Assembly (NCBI RefSeq): GCF_020711195.1
Contig: NZ_JAJFAT010000018.1
Span: 1 to 38,309 of the forward strand
Source: Halanaerobium polyolivorans
Lineage (GTDB): Bacteria > Bacillota > Halanaerobiia > Halanaerobiales > Halanaerobiaceae
Reading direction: 5' to 3'
Length of the DNA stretch: 38,309 bases
In this document: positions 32,600 to 38,309 of the stretch, piece by piece
Position numbering within the stretch: position 1 is the first letter of the stretch
How the letters are laid out: each line of letters starts with the position of its first letter
Position numbers and translations under genes: made by a program
Notes under the pieces: generated by a model
Database searches by the model: none
What the model was told of the DNA's origin: nothing
Seen by the model: the letters and a program-made list of their open reading frames with translations, nothing else

Positions 32600-33574
32600 T
32601 TATTCATTTTTATTTCTCATTTTATCTAGGAAAACTGCTAAAATAATAATCACACCTATAACAACCTGCTGCAAAAATGAAGATACACCTAATAAATTAA
32701 GTCCATTTCTAATTATTCCTATTACCATTGCTCCATATAATGTGCCTAATATTTTCCCTTTACCACCCATTAAACTAGCTCCACCAATAACTGCTGCTGC
32801 AATTGCATCTAATTCATATCCCTGACCAGCAATTGGAGGCGCAGACCATAATCGTGCCGTAAGGACTACTGCTGCAACTCCAGATAAAAAACCAGAAATG
32901 GTATATGTAAAGATAATAAGTTTATCAACTTTTATCCCTGAAAGTCGAGAAGCTTCATGACTACCACCAATGGCATATAAATAACGCCCAAACCATGTTT
33001 TTCTGAGTATAAAAGAACTAATAATTAATACAATTATGGCGATTATAACCGGCATTGGAATAGAATAGATATTACCTGAACCTAGAAATGTATAATTTGC
33101 ATTATCTATAGTTATAGAGTTACCTGAAGTAACTACTAAAGCTAGTCCCCTTGCAATACTCATCATACCAAGGGTAGCAATAAATGGAGCTAACTTTGCT
33201 TTTGCGACTAAAACACCATTAATCAAACCACAAATTGATCCGATTAATAAAGCAATTAATATTGCTACGATAAAATTGCCACCTGTTCTTAAAAACAAAC
33301 CTGCCGTTACTCCAGCAAAAGCTAAAATGGAACCAACTGATAAATCAATCCCAGCTGTTATAATTACATATGTCAATGCTACTCCTAAAATAAAGTTCAC
33401 TGATACCTGTCGAAATATATTAATAAAATTGTTATATGAAAAAAAATGAGGTGATAATATTGTTAAAGCAACAACGAATATTAATATTATAACTAAATAT
33501 ATATATTTATAGGTGAAATTTTTTAACTTGCTCAAATGATTATTTGTATTAGTACTATGATTACTTGTTACCAC
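32600..33574 (-). CDS. CUT2 sugar ABC importer permease, system 2
   Basis: RbsC-family membrane permease of 324 residues with about eight to ten membrane segments. Motifs ITAGIDLSVGSILAFAG, YAIGGSHEASRLSGI and IGGASLMGGKG are present. The frame starts with GTG and overlaps the ATPase stop by 14 bp, implying translational coupling. This system has one permease, unlike system 1, so it should form a homodimer. Confidence 0.93.
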   Translation of the reverse strand: MVTSNHSTNTNNHLSKLKNFTYKYIYLVIILIFVVALTILSPHFFSYNNFINIFRQVSVNFILGVALTYVIITAGIDLSVGSILAFAGVTAGLFLRTGGNFIVAILIALLIGSICGLINGVLVAKAKLAPFIATLGMMSIARGLALVVTSGNSITIDNANYTFLGSGNIYSIPMPVIIAIIVLIISSFILRKTWFGRYLYAIGGSHEASRLSGIKVDKLIIFTYTISGFLSGVAAVVLTARLWSAPPIAGQGYELDAIAAAVIGGASLMGGKGKILGTLYGAMVIGIIRNGLNLLGVSSFLQQVVIGVIIILAVFLDKMRNKNE

Positions 33575-35069
33575 TTAATTCACCGCCCATTGCACAATTT
33601 AAAATATTTTCTGCTTTTGCATCCTCTGCCTTGAATTTTCCGGTAATTTCCCCTTCATGCATAACCAATATTCTATCACTCATATTCAATATCTCTGGCA
33701 TCTCTGATGAAACCATAATAATTGCCGCACCATTTTTAGCTAATTCTATCATCAATTCATAAACTTCAACTTTTGCCCCTACATCAATACCACGAGTTGG
33801 TTCATCAAATAAAAATACATTAGATTTTGCACATAACCATTTTGCTAATACTACTTTTTGTTGATTACCACCACTTAATAATTTGCTCTTAAAATTCATA
33901 TTTGGAGTTTTAATACTTAATTTATCAATATATTCTTTTGATACTTCTTTCATCTTTTTTTCATTTAATACTCCTGATTTAGCTAACTTTTTTAAAATTG
34001 ATAGGGTGATATTATCTTTTACATTCAAATCTAAAACTAAGCCTTGTTGTTTTCGATCTTCAGGAATAAGACCAATCCCATATTTCACCGCATCATTAGG
34101 ACTATTAATTTTAACCCGCTTACTTTTTATGTATATTTCTCCCTCTTCAATTTTATCTGCACCAAAAATAGCTCTTAAAATTTCTGTTCTTCCCGAACCA
34201 ACCAAACCAGATATCCCTAAAATTTCTCCTGCATTAACTTTAAATGAAATATTTTTTATACCTTTATTACTACTTAAATTTTCAACTTTTAAAACTTCAT
34301 CTCCAATATTTAGCTTTTGTTTTGGGAATTTATTTTTAATTTCTTTACCTACCATAGCAGTAGTGACACCATTTTCATCAATCTCATCCAAAGATTCTGT
34401 AGTAATCATTTTACCACTACGTAAAATTGAGATTTTATCTCCGACTTCCCAGAGTTCTTCCATTCTATGTGAAATAAAAATTATGCTTTTATCAGCTTTT
34501 TTCAAATCATTCATAACAGTAAATAAACGCTCTATCTCACTATCACACAAAGAAGAAGTGGGTTCATCCATGATTAATATTTCGGGATTCCCTAATAAGG
34601 CTTTGGCGATTTCTACCATTTGTTGGTCTGCAACCCTCAAATCTCCCACTAATGCATTAGGAGTAAAATCTAAACCTAATTTATTTAAAATATTTTTAGT
34701 TTCTTGATATATTTTATTAAAATCTACTGTACCAAAAGCTCTATTGGAAAGGGGTAATTTGCCTAGAAAAATATTTTCCATAACTGTCATATTTAAAGCT
34801 AATTCAAGTTCTTGATAAATTACATTAATTCCTAGCTTTTTTGCTTTAATTGGATTATTAATTTCTACTTTTTGCCCATGCAAAAAGATTTCTCCTTCAC
34901 TTTTTTGATAGGCACCAGAAAGAATTTTAATTAAAGTAGATTTACCTGCTCCATTTTCACCTGCTAACACATGAATTTCTCCTGAGTCAAGAGAGAAATC
35001 AACATTATCTAAAGCTTTAACTCCTGGGAAAAATTTAGATATATTTTTCATTTGCAAAACTTTTGCCAA
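33561..35069 (-). CDS. CUT2 sugar ABC importer ATPase, system 2
   Basis: RbsA-type ATPase of 502 residues with two nucleotide-binding domains. Domain 1 has GENGAGKST and LIMDEPTSSL. Domain 2 has the degenerate GLVGSGRTE, LSGGNQQK and DEPTRGID. Translation starts at TTG 35069 with GGGGAG 7 bp upstream. It is the first gene of the importer 2 unit, directly below a split GntR-type operator at 35143-35191 and the GntR gene. It is clearly paralogous to the system 1 ATPase. Confidence 0.95.
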   Translation of the reverse strand: MAKVLQMKNISKFFPGVKALDNVDFSLDSGEIHVLAGENGAGKSTLIKILSGAYQKSEGEIFLHGQKVEINNPIKAKKLGINVIYQELELALNMTVMENIFLGKLPLSNRAFGTVDFNKIYQETKNILNKLGLDFTPNALVGDLRVADQQMVEIAKALLGNPEILIMDEPTSSLCDSEIERLFTVMNDLKKADKSIIFISHRMEELWEVGDKISILRSGKMITTESLDEIDENGVTTAMVGKEIKNKFPKQKLNIGDEVLKVENLSSNKGIKNISFKVNAGEILGISGLVGSGRTEILRAIFGADKIEEGEIYIKSKRVKINSPNDAVKYGIGLIPEDRKQQGLVLDLNVKDNITLSILKKLAKSGVLNEKKMKEVSKEYIDKLSIKTPNMNFKSKLLSGGNQQKVVLAKWLCAKSNVFLFDEPTRGIDVGAKVEVYELMIELAKNGAAIIMVSSEMPEILNMSDRILVMHEGEITGKFKAEDAKAENILNCAMGGELSGNK

Positions 35070-35142
35070 TTTATATCTCCCCTTTATAATAACAATACTT
35101 GCTGATAAAAAATTCTGAATATTATTAAAATAATAATATCAG

Positions 35143-35191
35143 TTAATCATAGTTGTTAACTGTTTTGGTAACAGTTAACAACTATGATTAA
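35143..35191. promoter_or_regulatory. Perfect 22-bp inverted repeat containing a split GntR operator
   Basis: Arms 35143-35164 and 35170-35191 are perfect inverted repeats with a 5-bp centre (TTGGT). The inner ends, TTAACTGTT and AACAGTTAA, are exactly the two halves of the 18-bp operator found at 19057 and 31257, pushed apart by 5 bp, about half a helical turn. It lies between the second GntR gene and importer 2. No T-run follows, so a regulatory site is more likely than a terminator. Confidence 0.75.
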
Positions 35192-35220
35192 AGAAAAAAT
35201 GAAAGCTCTTCTTTTATTAA

Positions 35221-35958
35221 TTATTGATTTGTGTATTCTTCAAAATTATCAAGAATTATTTTTTTGGCTTTCTCTATATGTTCATTCATTAAATTAGCAG
35301 ATAAATCTACATCCCTATTTTTTACCGCTTTAAATATTTTCAAATGCATATCATAAGCTTCTTTAGCTCTATCTATTCCTGACAAATCAACAATTCTGTA
35401 AAATACATAATGTCCATTGTATTTATTAATCATTTTGTTTAAACGATCATTACCACAGTTACTGTTAATCATTTCATGCAAAAAAGCATCTGCCTTAATA
35501 CAGTTTTTAACTTTATTTTTGCTCAAATCTTTTTTTGCTGCATTAAAAACCCTTTCTACTTTTTTTATTTCAGTATCCGGAATTCTTTTAACAGCCATTC
35601 TAGTAGCAGATGTTTCCAATATGTTTCTTATTTCATATATTTCTTTTACATCTTTTCGTTTAATTTTTCTAACATAAAAACCATTTCTGGGCACTAATGT
35701 AAGTAATTCTTCCTTTTCAAGTATATTAAAAGCTTGTCTAACTAAACTTCTACTTACCCCAAATTCTTCGGCAATATCTTGATCTATAATTCTTTCACCA
35801 GGTTTAATTTTATGACAGATGATTTTCTTTTTTATTAATTCATAAATTTGGTCACTAAGATTTTGATACTGCATACCTAATTTGTTGTTTTCATTATCTA
35901 ATTGCTCTTTAGTATATAAATTTAGAAGATCTTCTTTGATTTTTTTTCTGTCTTCCAT
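35221..35958 (-). CDS. GntR-family repressor, FCD (FadR-type) domain, copy 2
   Basis: This ~245-residue regulator has an N-terminal winged helix (about 30-100; KIKPGERIIDQDIAEEFGVSRSLVRQAFNILEKEELLTLVPRNGFYV) and an FCD effector domain. Its probable metal ligands are Asp and His in ADAFLHE and His in YDMHLKI and NEHIEKA. A GTG at 35967 opens the frame, but GAGG lies 8 bp before ATG 35958. The gene has its own consensus promoter with a 14-bp operator at +9 to +22, which suggests autorepression. FCD proteins usually sense organic acids, so a pathway acid is a possible inducer (inference). It is strongly similar to the adjacent GntR gene at 36175-36909. Confidence 0.93.
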   Translation of the reverse strand: MEDRKKIKEDLLNLYTKEQLDNENNKLGMQYQNLSDQIYELIKKKIICHKIKPGERIIDQDIAEEFGVSRSLVRQAFNILEKEELLTLVPRNGFYVRKIKRKDVKEIYEIRNILETSATRMAVKRIPDTEIKKVERVFNAAKKDLSKNKVKNCIKADAFLHEMINSNCGNDRLNKMINKYNGHYVFYRIVDLSGIDRAKEAYDMHLKIFKAVKNRDVDLSANLMNEHIEKAKKIILDNFEEYTNQ

Positions 35959-36021
35959 ATTTAGCACCTCATAAATTCTTATAAAATAACTAACTTTTAG
36001 ATTTAATATATGTTTTCTTTT

Positions 36022-36035
36022 AACTGTTAACAGTT
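36022..36035. promoter_or_regulatory. GntR-type operator in the leader of the second GntR gene
   Basis: AACTGTTAACAGTT, a perfect 14-bp palindrome sharing the core of the 18-bp sites, lies 16-29 bp downstream of the -10 box and about 64 bp before the ATG. Confidence 0.75.
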
Positions 36036-36050
36036 TTTAATTATATGAAT

Positions 36051-36079
36051 ATTATATTTTTATTTTTTGAATTTGTCAA
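36051..36079 (-). promoter_or_regulatory. Sigma-A promoter of the second GntR gene (and perhaps importer 2)
   Basis: Perfect -35 TTGACA (36074-36079), 17-bp spacer, perfect -10 TATAAT (36051-36056) on the minus strand; start expected near 36044. Confidence 0.85.
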
Positions 36080-36110
36080 TTAATTTATAAGAATTTATAA
36101 AAATTTAAAT

Positions 36111-36122
36111 GCTTCTAGAAGC
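36111..36122 (-). terminator. Short palindrome after GntR copy 1, possible weak terminator
   Basis: GCTTCTAGAAGC is self-complementary and is followed on the minus strand by ATTTAAATTTTTAT. It lies about 50 bp beyond the GntR copy 1 stop. The stem is short, so termination would be inefficient. Confidence 0.35.
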
Positions 36123-36174
36123 GATTATATCTTTAATGCTTAATTTAACTCCTGTTAATTACTTAACATGTTTT

Positions 36175-36909
36175 TTATTTATACGTGTATTCATAAAAAT
36201 TGTCAATTATGATGTTTTTAGCGTTTTCTATATGATTGGCCATTAATTCTACTGACTTCTCTACATCTTTAGCTTTAACTGCTTTAAAAATTTCAAGATG
36301 TTCAAAATATGCCTCTTTTGCTCTTTCTACTCTTGATAAATCGACAACTCTATAAAAAGCAATATAAGTATTATAACTATTAATTAATTTTATCAATCTT
36401 TGATTACCGCAATTATTTATTATGGTTTTATGTAGTTGATTATCAGCCTTGATGAACTGAAGCACTTTATCTTTGTCCAGATCTTTTTTTGCATTCTCAA
36501 ATATCTCATCTAATTTTTCTATATCTTTTTCTGGAATCTGAGCTACAGCTTTTCTAGTTGCAGCCTTTTCTAATATTTTTCTTATTTCATAAATTTCAAC
36601 AACATCTCTTTCTTTGATTTCTTTTACATAAAAGCCACTTCTTGGAACCGAAGTTACAAGATCTTCCTTTTCAAGTATTGTTAAAGCCTGCCTAACCAAA
36701 CTTCTGCTTACACCTAACTGTTCAGCTAAATTTTTATCAATAATTCTTTCACCAGGTTTTATTTCATGGTTTATAATTTTAGTTTTTACTGTTTCATAAA
36801 CCTCATCACCAAGATTTCTATATTTTTGACCAAGTTTTTCAGAGTATCTATATTCATTGTTTACATATCTAGCAATATTATTATTAATTTTATTTTTATT
36901 AGTATCCAT
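36175..36909 (-). CDS. GntR-family repressor, FCD domain, copy 1
   Basis: This 244-residue paralogue of the next gene has the winged helix EIKPGERIIDKNLAEQLGVSRSLVRQALTILEKEDLV and an FCD domain with ADNQLHK, FEHLEIF and ANHIENA as likely metal ligands. The recognition helix GVSRSLVRQA is identical in both copies, so both should read the same DNA palindrome while the effector pockets may differ. AGGAGG precedes ATG. It lies 59 bp after the HPr paralogue, probably in one transcript with it, tying PTS signalling to this regulon. Confidence 0.93.
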   Translation of the reverse strand: MDTNKNKINNNIARYVNNEYRYSEKLGQKYRNLGDEVYETVKTKIINHEIKPGERIIDKNLAEQLGVSRSLVRQALTILEKEDLVTSVPRSGFYVKEIKERDVVEIYEIRKILEKAATRKAVAQIPEKDIEKLDEIFENAKKDLDKDKVLQFIKADNQLHKTIINNCGNQRLIKLINSYNTYIAFYRVVDLSRVERAKEAYFEHLEIFKAVKAKDVEKSVELMANHIENAKNIIIDNFYEYTYK

Positions 36910-36968
36910 AAAAACCCCCTCCTTTCTTCATTATTTTATGGATAATTAATCTTTATTTTTCTTAAATC

Positions 36969-37244
36969 TTAGTAATCATTTTTAACCATATCATTTTCTA
37001 CAAAAGCAATGATCTCTTCTACTATTGTTTTTGCATTATCTCCTTCAGCCTTAATAGTAATCTGATTGCCTTTAGCAACACCTAAACCCATTAATGCCAT
37101 AACATCTTTAGCATTAACCTCTTTGCCCTCAAAACTTACACTTACTGCTGGGGAATATTGATTAACCTTTTTTACAAAATCTGCTGCTGGTTTAGCATGC
37201 ATTCCTGTTTTGTTTCTTATTTTTACCTCTTTTTCAAAAGCCAT
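36969..37244 (-). CDS. HPr paralogue with Asp at the regulatory serine position
   Basis: This 91-residue HPr-fold protein keeps the enzyme I phosphorylation site, His16 in NKTGMHAKPAA. The canonical regulatory Ser46 region AKSIMGVMSLG is AKDVMALMGLG here, with Asp47 in place of Ser. Asp at this position in engineered HPr mimics the serine-phosphorylated form, so this protein may be permanently in that state, or may simply escape HPr kinase. It is upstream of and probably cotranscribed with GntR copy 1. The other HPr (1372-1656) has the normal serine. AGGGAGG precedes the ATG. Crh of Bacillus has the opposite change (lost His, kept Ser). Confidence 0.9.
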   Translation of the reverse strand: MAFEKEVKIRNKTGMHAKPAADFVKKVNQYSPAVSVSFEGKEVNAKDVMALMGLGVAKGNQITIKAEGDNAKTIVEEIIAFVENDMVKNDY

Positions 37245-37284
37245 TATTTATTACCTCCCTATTTTTATATAAAAATTAACTTAT

Positions 37285-37298
37285 AATTGTTAACATAT
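37285..37298. promoter_or_regulatory. Degenerate GntR-type operator before the HPr paralogue
   Basis: AATTGTTAACATAT keeps the TGTTAACA centre of the palindrome and lies 5-18 bp downstream of the predicted -10 box of the HPr/GntR unit, a position comparable to the strong sites. Confidence 0.45.
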
Positions 37299-37302
37299 TA
37301 TT

Positions 37303-37331
37303 ATAATAATTCAAAGCTGAGAAAAGGTCAA
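37303..37331 (-). promoter_or_regulatory. Promoter of the HPr-paralogue/GntR unit
   Basis: Minus-strand -35 TTGACC (37326-37331), 17-bp spacer, -10 TATTAT (37303-37308). Confidence 0.7.
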
Positions 37332-37474
37332 GCGATTTAAGTGATTTATTAGCTATTGATAAACAAATAACCAAAATTTTATAGTTGAAAACACAAATAT
37401 TTTATATTTAAGAAAAAATTCACAAATTGTAAATTAAATATTTTCCTTTTTATATTTTAGCTAATTTAGTTAAG

Positions 37475-38212
37475 TTATATAGTAATATATATAAAAAGCG
37501 GTAGTGTAAAAATCATAAATACTATTGTTGCAAAAATTGCTTCTGAGGCTAAATCACCATTGTGATTAAATTTCTGCATAATTACTGGTGAAGTTGCAAA
37601 AACTGGCATTGAAGCTAAAATAGTTATTACACCTCTATATAAATCTGGCAGTGAAAATAATCCGCTCCCTAGATACACTAAGCTTGGAATTATTAACAAT
37701 CTTAATACAGAAATCAAATATATTTTTTTGTTGCCAAATAAATTTTTAACTCTGCTTTGAGCAAGTTTTAAGCCAATAAAAATCATTGCTAAAGGTACTG
37801 TAATATTAGCAATATTTTCACTTATATTTATGATTATTTCCGGAACATTTATTCTTAACATTACCACTATTATACTAAATAAAAGGGCTACAATTGGAGC
37901 AGAAAATATATTTTTTAAAAAATTTCTTTCTCTATTCTTCTCACTACTATTTAATAACCAAACACCTAAACTCCAAACTACCAAATGCATACCGAAATCA
38001 TAAAATATAGCTATGATCAGACCTTGAGCACCAAAAATAGCAATGGCTATTGGTGCACCTACAAAGATATTATTACTAAAAGAACTTACAAAAGCTATTT
38101 CTTTACTTTCTTTATTTGAATATTTTAAGCCCCTAGCTATTAAAAGAATCATTAAAATCGAAGCTGTAGTTATAATAAAAGAAGACAAAGGTATAAGTAA
38201 ATATCTTTTCAA
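37475..38212 (-). pseudogene. AEC-family (auxin efflux carrier type) permease, 5'-truncated
   Basis: AEC permeases are about 300-315 residues with ten membrane segments and often move organic acids such as malate. This frame gives 245 residues with about seven or eight hydrophobic segments, including SSFSNNIFVGAPIAIAIFGAQGL, TVPLAMIFIGLKLAQS and the C-terminal LASMPVFATSPVIMQKF, which matches the family from about residue 60 onward. The frame opens at TTG 38212 with no ribosome site. Reading further upstream in frame gives ten more plausible residues, then a stop (TAA at 38243-38245). The first ~60 residues are not present in any frame. It may be a decayed gene or, less likely, a shortened functional one. 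Confidence 0.6.
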
Positions 38213-38284
38213 TAAATTTAGGTTAAAATCTCGGTTGTATAATTAATGTTGTGAAGAAAAAATTGTGAATTTAAAAACATCTAA

Positions 38285-38303
38285 ATAAAAAAGGCATTTG
38301 CCT
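38285..38303 (-). terminator. Possible terminator of a gene beyond the window
   Basis: On the minus strand AGGC-AAAT-GCCT is followed directly by TTTTTTATTT. The visible stem is only 4-5 bp, but the upstream arm may continue past the window edge. Confidence 0.35.
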
Positions 38304-38309
38304 GGCTCC

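Noticed and set aside
33883-34707. Plus-strand open frame of 274 codons opposite the importer 2 ATPase
   Set aside because: Long but entirely antisense to a well-marked RbsA-type ATPase; Ser/Phe/Ile-rich composition typical of shadow frames in AT-rich DNA.
35143-35191. The 22-bp inverted repeat as an ordinary terminator
   Set aside because: No T-run on either side in the minus direction, and its inner ends match the GntR operator halves exactly; regulatory reading preferred.
1-38309. CRISPR arrays, tRNA or rRNA genes, insertion sequences
   Set aside because: No regularly spaced direct repeats, no tRNA-like cloverleaf or rRNA stretches, and no transposase frames were recognised by eye.

Overview
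This is an AT-rich window in which every supported gene lies on the minus strand, so transcription runs from high to low coordinates. Several features point to an anaerobic, fermentative, outer-membrane-bearing member of the Firmicutes, most like the Halanaerobiales. These are low GC, strong GGAGG-type ribosome binding sites, frequent TTG and GTG starts, sigma-A promoters (TTGACA-N17-TATAAT), Firmicutes-type HPr/enzyme I genes, and two substrate-binding proteins with plain signal peptides and no lipobox cysteine. The taxonomic placement is inference.

Layout in transcription order. (1) 38.2-35.2 kb: a 5'-truncated AEC-family permease, an HPr paralogue with Asp at the regulatory serine position, and two tandem GntR/FCD repressors. 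(2) 35.1-31.5 kb: a ribose-type (CUT2) sugar importer of ATPase, permease and binding protein. (3) 31.4-19.1 kb: one long operon behind a consensus promoter. It encodes a TPP/lipoate dehydrogenase complex (E1 alpha, E1 beta, E2; acetoin-dehydrogenase-like), a second CUT2 importer (two permeases, binding protein, ATPase), an inositol 2-dehydrogenase (IolG type), an IolE/IolI-like TIM-barrel isomerase, a short-chain dehydrogenase and an M24-fold hydrolase, closed by a terminator. (4) 19.1-6.0 kb: a second catabolic block with an acylating aldehyde dehydrogenase, the two subunits of an ADP-forming acyl-CoA ligase, dihydrolipoamide dehydrogenase (E3), malic enzyme, a PH-like protein, a LarA-type racemase, a second malic enzyme, pyruvate phosphate dikinase and an FAH-family protein, closed by a terminator. 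(5) 5.9-1 kb: housekeeping and signalling genes: pyrophosphatase, a YlbF-family protein with a His/Cys-rich tail, a PAS-GGDEF-HD-GYP protein, HPr and the start of enzyme I.

Blocks 1-4 look like one regulon. A palindrome, TTAACTGTTAACAGTTAA or a close form, occurs downstream of the consensus promoters of the GntR and E1 operons and just upstream of the aldehyde dehydrogenase gene. A version split by 5 bp lies before the block 2 importer. The likely readers are the two GntR proteins.

Working model (inference). A cyclitol such as inositol is imported unphosphorylated and oxidised by IolG. The TIM-barrel, SDR and M24 proteins then rearrange it and open the ring. The resulting six-carbon ketol is split by the E1/E2/E3 complex into an acyl-CoA and an aldehyde. 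The aldehyde is oxidised to a CoA ester, which the ADP-forming ligase turns into ATP and an acid. If that acid is malate, LarA and the two malic enzymes would lead to pyruvate, and PPDK to PEP. No kinase, IolC, IolD or IolJ is visible. This differs from the classical inositol pathway and is the main candidate for a poorly described system here.
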